A stretch of DNA of 64,000 nt, taken from the NCBI GenBank assembly GCA_030372335.1, contig JAUDCW010000011.1. One strand, given 5' to 3'. The notes under the pieces are model-generated. The model was not told the origin of the DNA, ran no database searches, and saw only the letters and a program-made list of their open reading frames with translations. The stretch's first letter is position 1; each line of letters begins with the position of its first letter. This document shows, piece by piece, positions 7,592-16,966 of this stretch. The position numbers and the translations under genes are program-made. The stretch is from JALCOL01 sp022649665. GTDB lineage: Bacteria > Bacillota > Bacilli > Lactobacillales > Enterococcaceae.

Positions 7592-8797
7592 ATGGCAAAA
7601 ACAATTTCGATCAATGCAGGCAGTTCCAGTTTAAAATGGCAATTATTCAACATGCCAGAAGAACAAGTCGTTGCAAAAGGGTTGGTAGAACGGATCGGTT
7701 TGAAAGATTCGATCTTCACGATCAAATATGACGATGGTAAAAAATACGAAGAAGTTTTGGACATCAATGATCATAATGTGGCAGTAAAAATGCTGCTTGA
7801 AAAATTGATCGATCTTAAAATCATCAAATCTTTTGACGAAATCACTGGCGTTGGCCACCGGATCGTTGCCGGCGGGGAACACTTCAAAGATTCTGCACTG
7901 ATCGATGACGATGTGCTGAAAAAAATCGAAGACTTGAGTGCTCTTGCACCGCTTCATAACCCGGCGAATGCGATGGGGATCAAAGCATTCCGCAAGATCT
8001 TGCCGAACATCACCAGTGTGGCAGTATTTGATACTTCTTTCCATGCCGACATGCCGAAAGTCAACTACTTGTATTCGATCCCGATGGAATACTATACAAA
8101 ATATGCAGCCCGCAAATATGGCGCACACGGAACCAGCCATCGTTACGTGGCGAACCGCTGTGCAGACATCATGGGTCAACCGATCGAAGATTTGAAATTG
8201 ATTACATGCCACATCGGAAACGGCGCATCCGTTTGCGCGGTCGAAGGCGGGAAATCTGTTGATACTTCGATGGGCTTCACACCGCTTGCCGGTGTGACGA
8301 TGGGGACTCGCTCAGGCGACATCGATGCTTCACTTTTGCCTTATTTGATGGATCATCTTGGCATGACGGATGTTCATAAAATGATCGACATCTTGAACAC
8401 GAAATCCGGGATCCTCGGTTTGTCCGGAATTTCTAGCGACATGCGCGACATCGAATCCGCTGTCAAAGAAGATAACGAAGCGGCTGAACTGGCGCTTGAA
8501 ATCTACTGCGACCGGATCCGCAAATATATCGCTCAATATATTTCTGTTATGAATGGGGTCGACGCGATCGTATTCACCGCCGGCGTAGGCGAAAATGATA
8601 CTGGGATGCGCGAACGCGTTTTGAAACCGATGACTTGGTTCGGGATCGATTTTGATGTCGAAACCAATAACAAGATCCACGGGAAAGAAGCCGAGATCAC
8701 GCTTCCTGACTCGAAAATCCGCGCATTCGTCATTCCAACGGATGAAGAATTGATGATCGCCCGCGATGTGGAACGTTTCAAAAAATTAGGCAAATAA
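7592..8797 (+). CDS. ackA: Acetate kinase
   Basis: A 401-residue cytoplasmic enzyme of standard length that makes ATP and acetate from acetyl phosphate and ADP. The family signatures are present: SINAGSSSLKW at the N-terminus, GHRIVAGGEHF, and CHIGNGASVCAV in the phosphate-binding region, with GVGENDTGMRE towards the C-terminus. AAAGGAG lies 8 bases before ATG. It follows the methyltransferase closely and is closed by a strong terminator. Confidence 0.97.
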   Translation: MAKTISINAGSSSLKWQLFNMPEEQVVAKGLVERIGLKDSIFTIKYDDGKKYEEVLDINDHNVAVKMLLEKLIDLKIIKSFDEITGVGHRIVAGGEHFKDSALIDDDVLKKIEDLSALAPLHNPANAMGIKAFRKILPNITSVAVFDTSFHADMPKVNYLYSIPMEYYTKYAARKYGAHGTSHRYVANRCADIMGQPIEDLKLITCHIGNGASVCAVEGGKSVDTSMGFTPLAGVTMGTRSGDIDASLLPYLMDHLGMTDVHKMIDILNTKSGILGLSGISSDMRDIESAVKEDNEAAELALEIYCDRIRKYIAQYISVMNGVDAIVFTAGVGENDTGMRERVLKPMTWFGIDFDVETNNKIHGKEAEITLPDSKIRAFVIPTDEELMIARDVERFKKLGK

Positions 8798-8820
8798 GCT
8801 TTAGACCGGATGACACTTGC

Positions 8821-8853
8821 GATCGACCCGCTTTTGCGGGTCGATTTTTTTTA
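8821..8853 (+). terminator. Intrinsic terminator after ackA
   Basis: Arms ATCGACCCGC and GCGGGTCGAT with a TTTT loop, followed by T8. Confidence 0.9.
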
Positions 8854-8952
8854 TGCAAAAGAGTTATTATTTGCACAATAAGTTCATCCGTTTTACGATG
8901 GGCTGGTAGATAACTTAAGGAATTTATTAAGAAAACGAGGAGGAAAAAGAAA

Positions 8953-10551
8953 ATGGACAAGATCAACAAGAACGATGAAAAGCAGTTGGAACATTTAGGG
9001 GCTTTTGAAATCAGCAATCAAATGTTGTCATTGGCGCAAAAAAACGAAAAAAATAATATCTTTTTAAATGCTGGCCGCGGAAACCCGAACTGGATCAATA
9101 AAAAGGCCCGTTTGGCTTTCACTCGCATCGTTGAATTTGGGGTCCTTGAATCAGAACGCACGATGAAAGACGGCGATTTAGCCGGATATACTGAAAAAGA
9201 CGGGATCCGCGAACGTTTTGAAACATTCCTCGATCCGGATAAAAACGAAACCGATCAATTTTTGATGAACGTCTTGAGTTATATCAAAGATGAGCTGCAT
9301 TTGGACCGCGATGAAGTCGTAAAAGAATTTGTGGATGGCGTCATCGGCAATAATTATCCGGTCCCAAGCCGCATCCTGAAAAATTCCGAAACGATCATCA
9401 ATCATTATCTGCAATCTGTCTTGTATCACGGAGAAGATTTGGAAAATGAAACGCAATTGTTCCCAACAGAAGGCGGGACTGCAGCGATCGTTTATATTTT
9501 CAATTCGCTGAAAGAAAACAAATTGATCAAACCGGGCGACAAGATCGCGCTCAACACGCCGATCTTTACGCCGTACATCCAGATCCCAGCCTTGAACGAC
9601 TATGAAATGGTCGAAATCGACTTGGGCTCGAAAGAAGAAAATAATTGGGAAGTTTCGCCGAAAGAGATCGACAAATTACAGGATCCCGATATCAAAGCTT
9701 TCTTCATTGTCAATCCAAGCAACCCTGGCTCCAAAGCATTTGACCAAAAAGCATTGAATGAAATCAAAAAAGCCGTTGCGAAGAATCCGAACTTGATGAT
9801 CATTACTGATGATGTTTACGGAACGTTCGTTGACGATTTCCAAACAGTTTACAGTGTCGCACCGAAAAATACTTTGCTTGTTTATTCTTACTCGAAACTC
9901 TTCGGAGCGACCGGTTGGCGCTTAGGGGTGATCGGTGTCAGCAAGGACAACGTCTTTGATAAATTGATCGCGGCACTTCCGCAAGCAGATAAACAAGCAC
10001 TCGAAAAACGTTACAGTCTTGTTGTTTTGGAACCCGAAAAGATGAAATTCATCGACCGGATGGTAGCAGATTCCCGTTCGATCGGCTTGTATCATACTTC
10101 AGGCTTGTCAACACCGCAGCAGATCATGGAAGTCCTCTTCAGCTTGACGCATTTGGTTGAGAAGACGAAAAACGATCCGTATATCGCAGCTTCGAACAAA
10201 TTGATCGATAAACGCTACGACGATTTGCATAAAGCCTTGACATATCCGGAAGACAACAGCGAAACTTCTGCGAAATATTATTCGATCATCGATATTTACG
10301 AATTGGCTGAAAAGCGTCACGGCAAAGCATTCCGCGAATACTTGGCAGACAACTTCGAACAAGTCGACTTCTTGCTGAAATTGGCTGAGAAGAACGGCGT
10401 TGTATTGATGGATGGTGTCGGCTTCGGCGCAGCACCTGGTGATTTGCGGGTTTCTGAGGCAAACTTGCCTACTGAAGATTATCGTTTGATCGGCCGTCAA
10501 GTGTTGGAATTGCTTGATGAATATTATAAAACGTTTGAAGCACAGAAATAG
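8953..10551 (+). CDS. aspD: Aspartate 4-decarboxylase (with aminotransferase fold)
   Basis: A 532-residue PLP enzyme of the aspartate aminotransferase fold. The PLP lysine is in YSYSKLFGATGWRLG (about K315), with VNPSNPGSKAF (PLP/substrate binding) and ITDDVYGTF upstream. The length and the insertions relative to ordinary aminotransferases fit the bifunctional L-aspartate 4-decarboxylase (AspD/ASD) that makes L-alanine and CO2. The ATG follows AGGAGG by 9 bases. The next gene is the aspartate:alanine antiporter, so the pair is expected to form the known proton-motive metabolic cycle: aspartate enters, decarboxylation consumes a cytoplasmic proton, alanine leaves. Confidence 0.94.
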   Translation: MDKINKNDEKQLEHLGAFEISNQMLSLAQKNEKNNIFLNAGRGNPNWINKKARLAFTRIVEFGVLESERTMKDGDLAGYTEKDGIRERFETFLDPDKNETDQFLMNVLSYIKDELHLDRDEVVKEFVDGVIGNNYPVPSRILKNSETIINHYLQSVLYHGEDLENETQLFPTEGGTAAIVYIFNSLKENKLIKPGDKIALNTPIFTPYIQIPALNDYEMVEIDLGSKEENNWEVSPKEIDKLQDPDIKAFFIVNPSNPGSKAFDQKALNEIKKAVAKNPNLMIITDDVYGTFVDDFQTVYSVAPKNTLLVYSYSKLFGATGWRLGVIGVSKDNVFDKLIAALPQADKQALEKRYSLVVLEPEKMKFIDRMVADSRSIGLYHTSGLSTPQQIMEVLFSLTHLVEKTKNDPYIAASNKLIDKRYDDLHKALTYPEDNSETSAKYYSIIDIYELAEKRHGKAFREYLADNFEQVDFLLKLAEKNGVVLMDGVGFGAAPGDLRVSEANLPTEDYRLIGRQVLELLDEYYKTFEAQK

Positions 10552-10563
10552 GGGTGGACAGTG

Positions 10564-12222
10564 ATGAAAGCAATTGTGGATTATTTGCTTGCCAATCCGA
10601 TCATTCCGGTATTTCTTAGTCTGTGCCTAGGCTATCTGCTGGGGCGTCTCAAGATCAAAAGCTTCTCCGTCGGTTCGACGGTCGGCGTTTTGATCATTGC
10701 GCTTATTATCGGGCAAATCGGAGCTTTTAAGATCGATCCGCTTGTCAAAAGCATTTTCTTCGATCTCTTTATCTTTACGATCGGCTATGAAGTCGGACCT
10801 TCATTTATTCGCAGCTTGAAGAGTACCGGACTTAAGATCGTTGGCCAAAGTGTCTTCTTCGCGGTAGTTGCGTTTGCGATCGCGATGGTCCTGTTTAAAC
10901 TATTCAAAGTCGACCTTGGCGAAGCTGCCGGGATCATCGCCGGCGCATTAACCCAGTCAGCGGTCATCGGGACTGCGAACTCGTCGATCAACGGTCTTGA
11001 TATTTCTTCAGCTGCTAAGGCAGCCTACAACTCGGAAGTCGCGATCGCATATGCTTTGACCTATGTTTTCGGGACTGTCGGGGTACTGGTCTTCTTGAAG
11101 AATATCGCGCCAGCGATCCTGCACATCGATTTGAAAGAAGAAACAAAAAAAATGGCAGAAAAGCTCAACTTCACTTCCGGAAGTTTTTCTCCATTGACTA
11201 GTTCCGTGCGGGTCAGAGGATTTTTGCTGGGAGACGATTCTCCGCTTGTCGGCAAAAAGATTTTGCAAATCGAAAAACAATATCACTATGAATTTGTTGT
11301 TGAGGCTGTGCTGCGTAAGGAAGAAAATATTCCGGCAACCAGCGACTTAGTCCTTTCGCCAGGTGACGAGATCGTAGTCGTCGGCAATATGGAAGAATTT
11401 TTACAGCTGGAACAAAGCCATGGAACAACTGAAGTTTCGAACAAACAATATCAAAATATTCAATTGAAAACGATCAATGTGATGTTGACGAATGCTTTCA
11501 ATTTTCATGCTTTGCAAGATATGGTCAAAGGCGGTTTGATGATCACTTCCGTCGAACGCGACGGCAAAAAAGTGACCGATCTGACAACGATGCGCAGCGG
11601 TGACCGTTTGACGATTATCGGGACTCCGCGTGCACTGCAAAAGATCTTGCCGGAAATCGGCTATGAGATCGCTGAAGGACAAACGACCGATATCAGCTTC
11701 TTGACTTTCGGGATCGTCCTTGGGGTTCTCTTGGGATCGATCGTGATCAAAGCTTTCAACATCCCGATCACACTCGGTGAAGGCGGCGGTGCACTCTTCT
11801 TGGGGCTCTTCTTCGGATGGTATCAAGAAAAACACGCCAACATCGGCAACATCCCTGGACCCGTCCGCTGGGTCTTCAAGAGTCTCGGTTTGAATTTGTT
11901 CATTGCGGTAGTCGGGCTGCAAGCCGGCTCAGACTTCGTCAGCGCCTTAGTGAAGATGGGCTGGAAAGTATTGATCATCGGGGCGATCATCTCGATCCTT
12001 CCGCATTTCATCACGCTGTTGTTCGGCCGATATGTCTTGAAGCTGAACGCGATCGATAATATCGGCTCCTTGACCGGGGCGGGTACGATCACCGCTGCTT
12101 TGAATGCGATCAATGAAGAAACCGGCAGTAGTTTGTTCGCCCTCAGTTATACACCAGGGTATGCAGTCGGCAATATCCTCCTGACGATCCTCGGACCGTT
12201 GACAGTTGCTCTTTTGAGTTAG
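10564..12222 (+). CDS. aspT: Aspartate:alanine antiporter
   Basis: A membrane protein of about 552 residues of the AspT/YidE/YbjL family. Two blocks of hydrophobic helices flank a central cytoplasmic region with two RCK_C-type (TrkA-C) domains, where the motifs LVGKKILQIE and SPGDEIVVVG are visible. It exchanges external L-aspartate for internal L-alanine. ATG at 10564 is preferred over GTG at 10561 because GGGGTGG then sits 6 bases upstream. It is 12 bases from aspD and surely in the same operon, which ends at the terminator after it. Confidence 0.94.
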   Translation: MKAIVDYLLANPIIPVFLSLCLGYLLGRLKIKSFSVGSTVGVLIIALIIGQIGAFKIDPLVKSIFFDLFIFTIGYEVGPSFIRSLKSTGLKIVGQSVFFAVVAFAIAMVLFKLFKVDLGEAAGIIAGALTQSAVIGTANSSINGLDISSAAKAAYNSEVAIAYALTYVFGTVGVLVFLKNIAPAILHIDLKEETKKMAEKLNFTSGSFSPLTSSVRVRGFLLGDDSPLVGKKILQIEKQYHYEFVVEAVLRKEENIPATSDLVLSPGDEIVVVGNMEEFLQLEQSHGTTEVSNKQYQNIQLKTINVMLTNAFNFHALQDMVKGGLMITSVERDGKKVTDLTTMRSGDRLTIIGTPRALQKILPEIGYEIAEGQTTDISFLTFGIVLGVLLGSIVIKAFNIPITLGEGGGALFLGLFFGWYQEKHANIGNIPGPVRWVFKSLGLNLFIAVVGLQAGSDFVSALVKMGWKVLIIGAIISILPHFITLLFGRYVLKLNAIDNIGSLTGAGTITAALNAINEETGSSLFALSYTPGYAVGNILLTILGPLTVALLS

Positions 12223-12242
12223 GTCAGCGCAAGATTATGAGT

Positions 12243-12286
12243 AAAGGATCCCACTTTTGCAGATGCGAAAGCGGGATCCTTTTTTA
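12243..12286. terminator. Intrinsic terminator after aspT
   Basis: Arms AAAGGATCCC and GGGATCCTTT with a 20-base loop and T6. It lies at the end of both aspT and the convergent regulator, whose stop codon begins right after it. Confidence 0.8.
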
Positions 12287-13720
12287 TTATTCTATTTTAT
12301 ATTTTTTTTGGCAGATCTGCATGAAAGCATCGTCCAAAAGCTGCAGATCTTTTTCGTTGATCGGGAAGTGGACTAAAAGCGCTCGTTCTCCGGCTGAACG
12401 GCTTTCTTCATTGAGTGAAGAAGCATAAATGAATAAGTCGGATTTCTCTAGGTCAGCAGTAAAGCGCAACTCGAATTTATTTTGAAAATAGTTTTCCAAG
12501 ATGCTTTTTAAGAAGCCTTCCGCCAGATGATTGAAACTGGAGGACAAGCTGAGAGTGACCCGCGGTTTATAGCAGGAAAACGGACAGAAGTAATTGCATA
12601 AAAAAAAGGAGAGAAATTGCATATGATCGGTCCGCCACGAAGGATGCTGATCGGAAAAAGTTTCCCAGAACTGTAAAAAGCGTTCTTGATAAAAAGGATC
12701 GCCAAACAATGTATTTCGCTTGTTGAACGGCGATAAAAAATGAAAAAGCGGATCGTTGAGCCGCAAAAAATCATTTGAGATCGTCTGCTTATAAAAAAAA
12801 GCATTTAAATCAAACGCCGGCTGCTCGTTGCACTTCAGCGGGAAATATTGGAAAAAGGCGCTGAGCCAATCTCTTTTTAATTCTTCAATATGTTCAACGG
12901 GTTTTTTCAAGCACAGTGAAAAATCAAATAATTCAGAACAATACAGAGAAATCAAAAAAAGTCGCCAATCATCACCGCTCCAAACGGATAAAAAATCGGG
13001 CAAAGGCGGCATCACGAAGTGGCCCAGCAGCATTTTTTCAGTATGGAGAAAAACAACCGGATCGCCGCGCTGGATCGCCTGGGTGATGATATACAGCATA
13101 AAACTAAGATAGATCGTCTTCTCTTCGGGTAAATCCAAATCGATATAGCGGGCGACTTTCCTCGCGAGCGGGATGCAGCGGCTGATCTCACCGCCGGAAA
13201 GCCGATCAGCTGCTTGGGATGAAAAGGCATTCAAAAAAGTATAAAAAAGCAGCCGGCGTTTCACTTCATTGCCTTTGAGCCGCATTCGGCTCGAGAAGAT
13301 GATCCGGAGATCATATCCTTTGATGCCGTCATTGATCAAGCGGATCTTGCGGGCCAAAGTCGACTCGCTTACGCCGTGGATTTGGCAAAAATCAGCAACG
13401 AGCACTTCTTCGTTAAAAAAAACAGCGGCAAAAATTTCGAAAAGCAGCTCACTCTGATTAAATTTTTGATAAAGCTCTTCCAGACTGACGAAATTTCGGA
13501 TCAATTCGACACCATTATGATTGATATTGAGAAGAACGCTGCCGTCCGGGTATAAATTTTTAAGTATTTCCTGCAAGTCCTTGCAGACCGCCAGAATCGT
13601 ATTTGGACTGCTATAGCCCAACAACTCCTTGAGCGTCTTCGTTGAAATGATCGTTGTCTGATCATTTAAAATCTCGATGATGTCTTTTTGGATCTGGATA
13701 TTTTTTTCTGTTTCCAGCAT
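12287..13720 (-). CDS. Mga-like helix-turn-helix transcriptional regulator
   Basis: A 477-residue regulator of Mga/AtxA-like layout. An N-terminal pair of helix-turn-helix domains is seen, one near residues 25-70 and the second with FCQIHGVSESTLARKIRLIN near residues 105-125. A long helical middle follows, with PRD-like segments, and an EIIB-like end (LFIYASSLNEESRSAGERALLVHF). Such proteins often respond to sugar PTS state or CO2. The start MLETEKNI is preferred because GAGGTGAAAAAG precedes it; the frame is open 21 residues further. It converges on aspD-aspT and could regulate them, but that is inference from position only. Confidence 0.8.
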   Translation of the reverse strand: MLETEKNIQIQKDIIEILNDQTTIISTKTLKELLGYSSPNTILAVCKDLQEILKNLYPDGSVLLNINHNGVELIRNFVSLEELYQKFNQSELLFEIFAAVFFNEEVLVADFCQIHGVSESTLARKIRLINDGIKGYDLRIIFSSRMRLKGNEVKRRLLFYTFLNAFSSQAADRLSGGEISRCIPLARKVARYIDLDLPEEKTIYLSFMLYIITQAIQRGDPVVFLHTEKMLLGHFVMPPLPDFLSVWSGDDWRLFLISLYCSELFDFSLCLKKPVEHIEELKRDWLSAFFQYFPLKCNEQPAFDLNAFFYKQTISNDFLRLNDPLFHFLSPFNKRNTLFGDPFYQERFLQFWETFSDQHPSWRTDHMQFLSFFLCNYFCPFSCYKPRVTLSLSSSFNHLAEGFLKSILENYFQNKFELRFTADLEKSDLFIYASSLNEESRSAGERALLVHFPINEKDLQLLDDAFMQICQKKYKIE

Positions 13721-13887
13721 CTTTTTCACCTCGAATAAACCGAGAATATCGGGAAAGCACGCAGCAATTCTGATTCTTTGCAATTATTATAGCGAGAACT
13801 GCAAGTAAAATAAACTTTCTTTCGCCAGAAAAGCCAAATACTAAAGAAATACTTCATATTCATACCCGCGCCGCCCCAAATTTTGAA

Positions 13888-13903
13888 CTGATAATACTAT
13901 CAG
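13888..13903. promoter_or_regulatory. Inverted repeat, possible operator
   Basis: A perfect palindrome CTGATA-ATAC-TATCAG lies in the 293-base gap between the Mga-like regulator (-) and the secreted protein (+). A TATAAT box at 13912-13917 starts 8 bases after it, so a bound protein could block or help that promoter. No second copy was seen nearby. Nothing else in the gap stood out. Confidence 0.4.
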
Positions 13904-14013
13904 AAAATTCATATAATTGAATTAGAAAAATGGTATCGGCATGCAGAGAAATGATTCGAAAGCAATCGAAGATGCTTTAGCGGCTGATACTTGCTAAAGC
14001 GAGGTGAGTGATC

Positions 14014-14817
14014 ATGAACAAAGCGATCATCATTTTGCAGATGGCAGCTGGACTTCTCAATATGGCAGGCGGCTACCAAGTTTGTGCCGCAGCGGAGGTC
14101 GATCTTATTCAAGAAACAGCTTTTCTGCTGCAGCAGTTCGGCAGTCATTTCAAAATCAATCGCAAAACGTCTGAGAATGTCGGGAACATACATACAGCAG
14201 AGCGAAAAAGTCTGGCGAAACTGGAAGAAGATGCACAGGAATTTCCGCCAAAGACCCGTCCAAAAAAACCAGCCAAAAAAACAGCTGCATCGCATACTTC
14301 AGCTGCCTCGGATACATCGGCAGCAAAAACAGCTGAAACATCGTCGAGCGAAACGAGCACTTCGGAGGAATCGAGCGAAACTACAGCTTCTTCAATTTCT
14401 TCGGCTTCTGCTGAAAACAGTGTGCCGGAAACAACGGATCCTAAAGCAGCAAGTGCACCACAGCCATCCGTGCGCACCGATGGGTTTTATTTTAATGGAA
14501 ATAATTTTGAACTGGCAGCTTTTTCGGGCAGCGGCTATACACCGCAGAATACGCCATATGTTTATCAATGGAGCGATGATCCGACCCATTATTTGTTTGA
14601 AAGAAATTCACCGGCAGGACGCGCCGTCTGGTCATTGGCTGTCGGCAGTACGGTTTCGATCAGGGGCGCGAGTTATACCGTTTTTGAAGTAGAGACCGGC
14701 ATTCCAAATGATGAGCGCGCGTATGATCATCTGAAATCTAAGGGGGCGACCGTTACTTGGCAAGTTTGCGACACCAACGCACCAGAATCGACTTTGTCCT
14801 TCTGGTATGCTAAGTAA
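14014..14817 (+). CDS. Secreted protein with Ser/Thr linker and a sortase-like C-terminal domain
   Basis: A 267-residue protein with a short hydrophobic N-terminus ending CAAAEV (likely signal peptide). A basic helical segment follows (PPKTRPKKPAKK), then about 60 residues rich in Ser, Thr, Ala and Glu. The C-terminal 110 residues are globular: a THYLF segment, AVGSTVSIRGASYTVFEVE and TWQVCDTNAPESTLSFWY. The order and spacing recall a sortase beta-barrel (His, then 'G..v.i.g..Y.V', then a Cys strand), but the His-containing motif is not canonical and no catalytic Arg follows the Cys. It may be a non-catalytic or divergent relative, or something else. ATG follows GAGGTGA by 6 bases; it is a single gene closed by a terminator. 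Confidence 0.6.
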   Translation: MNKAIIILQMAAGLLNMAGGYQVCAAAEVDLIQETAFLLQQFGSHFKINRKTSENVGNIHTAERKSLAKLEEDAQEFPPKTRPKKPAKKTAASHTSAASDTSAAKTAETSSSETSTSEESSETTASSISSASAENSVPETTDPKAASAPQPSVRTDGFYFNGNNFELAAFSGSGYTPQNTPYVYQWSDDPTHYLFERNSPAGRAVWSLAVGSTVSIRGASYTVFEVETGIPNDERAYDHLKSKGATVTWQVCDTNAPESTLSFWYAK

Positions 14818-14821
14818 TGTT

Positions 14822-14865
14822 AAAAACATCAAGACTTCGACAGGGATGAGGAGTCTTGATGTTTA
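14822..14865 (+). terminator. Intrinsic terminator
   Basis: Arms AAACATCAAGACT and AGTCTTGATGTTT are perfectly complementary around a 14-base loop, followed by a short T-rich tract. Confidence 0.75.
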
Positions 14866-14947
14866 TTTGTGTGTCGAAATCTGCTTGCTTTTTGTCGTCG
14901 TTTCGCGGAGGATAGAGAAGAAAAGGATAAAGCAAAGGAGAAATATA

Positions 14948-15583
14948 ATGGAGACGATCGATTTTGAAAAATGGCCGCGAAAGGCACATTACCGCTTTTT
15001 TGAACAAATGGACAGCCCACTGTATTTTATTTGTGCGACGGTCGATGTGACTGCTTTTTATCAGGAGATCAAAAGGCAAGGATTGCCGTTTTACTATAGT
15101 ACGCTTTATGCCGCAACGAAAGCGCTCGACGCCATTGAGGCTTTTCGCTACCGCATCCATCAGCAAAAAATCGTGAAGATCAGCGGATCTATTCCGTCTT
15201 TCGTTGATTTGAAAAAAGGCAGCGAACTTTTTCAAATCACAAATTTGGCGATCGAAGGCCAAAGCGCAGCGCAATATTGCCAAGCAGCAGCCGAAAAGAG
15301 CGCTGCCCAGCAGGAACCCTTTCCAAAAGAAGAAGACCGCTGCGACATGATCTTTTTCTCGAGCATCCCTTGGGTCAGCTTTACCAGTTTATCCAACGAA
15401 CTGACGCTTGATAAATATGATTCCAATCCGCGCATCACTTTCGGAAAATATCAAGCAGACACTAGCGGCCGCTTAATGATGCCAGTGTCGCTCCAAGTCA
15501 ATCACATGCTGATCGACGGCCTTCATATCGGCCAGTTTTTCAGCGGATTCCAAGAAATGCTCGACCGCTTTCCAGCCGTTTGA
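14948..15583 (+). CDS. Chloramphenicol acetyltransferase-like acyltransferase
   Basis: A 211-residue protein of the CAT fold. The C-terminal active-site motif reads VNHMLIDGLHIGQFF, matching the CAT pattern H-x-x-x-D-G-x-H, with the catalytic His at about residue 186. The N-terminal RKAHYRFFEQMDSPLYFIC and the central DMIFFSSIPWVSFT also match the family. Real chloramphenicol resistance is not implied; many such genes in lactobacilli have unknown acceptors. ATG 14948 follows AAAGGAG by 7 bases; a much longer in-frame extension upstream crosses the terminator and is rejected. Its last 44 bases overlap the end of the opposite-strand gene. Confidence 0.85.
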   Translation: METIDFEKWPRKAHYRFFEQMDSPLYFICATVDVTAFYQEIKRQGLPFYYSTLYAATKALDAIEAFRYRIHQQKIVKISGSIPSFVDLKKGSELFQITNLAIEGQSAAQYCQAAAEKSAAQQEPFPKEEDRCDMIFFSSIPWVSFTSLSNELTLDKYDSNPRITFGKYQADTSGRLMMPVSLQVNHMLIDGLHIGQFFSGFQEMLDRFPAV

Positions 15584-16889
15584 GTTTGCGGGTCATCCGT
15601 TTGACAGCACGCTGGTAGCGCCAACGATTTTGTCGTTCTTTTTTGGAATCAAATGCCGGAGCGCGGCAGCCGCGGAGCGCTTGTTTGCGCAAAGTCGGAT
15701 CTTTTCTCTCAGGATCGGCGGCTCCTTTTGGATCATAATGGTAATCGAGAAGCCGGTGAAGGTGGTCATTTTGATCCGCATAATTAAAGGAACTCGTATT
15801 GATGATCGCTTCCAAACGGTTTTCGGCCGGATGCCGAAGATCCATAAAAAGAAATTCACCCGCTTGATTCAAAATAAACTCTGCATGAAAATAATAGACG
15901 CGTTTATAATTCCAGCCGTGCGAAACTGCACGGCCTTGCTTGATTTTGTTGTGGAGCCGCGCGGGTTCAGCCGTGCTCGGCGAAAGTCCCTGCATTTTGC
16001 ATTCAGCATCATACCGAAGAAGACGCTCGCGGTCGGTCGCGCACAGCGGATAACTCTGGCGGATGAAAGTCACGAGTGCTTCATCCAGATAGTAGCGCAG
16101 CTGATGGGTTTGACGCGCGAGCGGGCTTATTTCGTGCAAACCAGCGGGGAAAGCGCGCTGGACCGCGGCGGAAAAATACCGCAAAAATGGATCGAGCGGA
16201 CTCAGCCGCCGCCAAAAATGTTTTTCCAGCTGCAGATCGCCCTTTTCATTAAGCGTTGCGCCAAGCAGCTGAAAAACGACCGCGAGCAAGCGGCGGGCAT
16301 TTTTTTGTGTCCACGGGAAACAAGCCATTTGATTGTTGAATAATCGCGTCATGACAGGTGTCCCAACGATCGCGGTTTGCGCCAGCAGATTTTTCAAAGT
16401 CTCGCGGCGCGTTGTACCGGAAGTTTTTTCCAATTTGCGATATAAAAGGTGGATCCAGTAAGCGCGGACCGGCTCTTCCCAAGGCATAAGCGCAGCGGAC
16501 GCAAGAGCAGCAAAGATCAGCGGAAATTCCGCAAGTTCTTCAGTGATTTGTTCTGCGGCCTTCGCGTCAAAAACATCTTTTTGCAGAAGCGTCAAACTAT
16601 GTGTGATCGTGGTGCATAAACGTTCAAGGAGTGTGCCAGCCGCTTCGGATGCAGTTTTTCGGAGGAGACTTCTGAAGCTTGCGGCGGGAGCGAGAAATTC
16701 GCTGAACGCCGCAACGGTTGCCGGCTCTTCGAAATCTGCGGCTTCAAAAGGCCTCCAGCCCAAAAAAGTGTCCGGCCCCTGAGAAGCTTGGATCAGCGGG
16801 CTGCTCTCGGCCAGCAAGAGCATGATCCCGTCATTTGCCGCGCGCAGAAGTTCGCGCTTTTTGCTTGATAAGCAGTCTGACATTTTCAT
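15540..16889 (-). CDS. Large conserved hypothetical protein, DUF3114-like
   Basis: A 449-residue soluble protein, mostly helical, with high Ala/Leu/Arg content. The C-terminal third has a striking run: KRVYYFHAEFILNQAGEFLF, DLRHPAENRLEAIINTSSFN and YADQNDHLHRLLDYHYDP. This resembles what I recall of DUF3114 proteins of streptococci and lactobacilli; I could not verify it. No signal peptide, membrane segment or known catalytic motif is evident. GGAGG lies 7 bases before ATG. It overlaps the CAT-like gene tail to tail, with no terminator between them, so each may run into the other's 3' end. Confidence 0.55.
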   Translation of the reverse strand: MKMSDCLSSKKRELLRAANDGIMLLLAESSPLIQASQGPDTFLGWRPFEAADFEEPATVAAFSEFLAPAASFRSLLRKTASEAAGTLLERLCTTITHSLTLLQKDVFDAKAAEQITEELAEFPLIFAALASAALMPWEEPVRAYWIHLLYRKLEKTSGTTRRETLKNLLAQTAIVGTPVMTRLFNNQMACFPWTQKNARRLLAVVFQLLGATLNEKGDLQLEKHFWRRLSPLDPFLRYFSAAVQRAFPAGLHEISPLARQTHQLRYYLDEALVTFIRQSYPLCATDRERLLRYDAECKMQGLSPSTAEPARLHNKIKQGRAVSHGWNYKRVYYFHAEFILNQAGEFLFMDLRHPAENRLEAIINTSSFNYADQNDHLHRLLDYHYDPKGAADPERKDPTLRKQALRGCRAPAFDSKKERQNRWRYQRAVKRMTRKLKRLESGRAFLGIR

Positions 16890-16918
16890 CGCTTTCCTCC
16901 TTTCGCGAAGCTGTCCCG

Positions 16919-16947
16919 TTGCCGGCGCGGAAAAATGGTGGTAGAAT
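16919..16947 (+). promoter_or_regulatory. Sigma-A promoter for the ABC-F leader
   Basis: TTGCCG and TAGAAT are spaced by 17 bases. Transcription from here would begin near 16954, giving a leader of about 190 bases before the ABC-F start. Confidence 0.55.
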
Positions 16948-16966
16948 ACTTATATTATAAAGAGAA

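Noticed and set aside
15630..16343. A 237-codon plus-strand frame opposite the DUF3114-like gene
   Set aside because: It is the antisense of a GC-rich coding region; the minus-strand gene has the ribosome site and consistent protein pattern.
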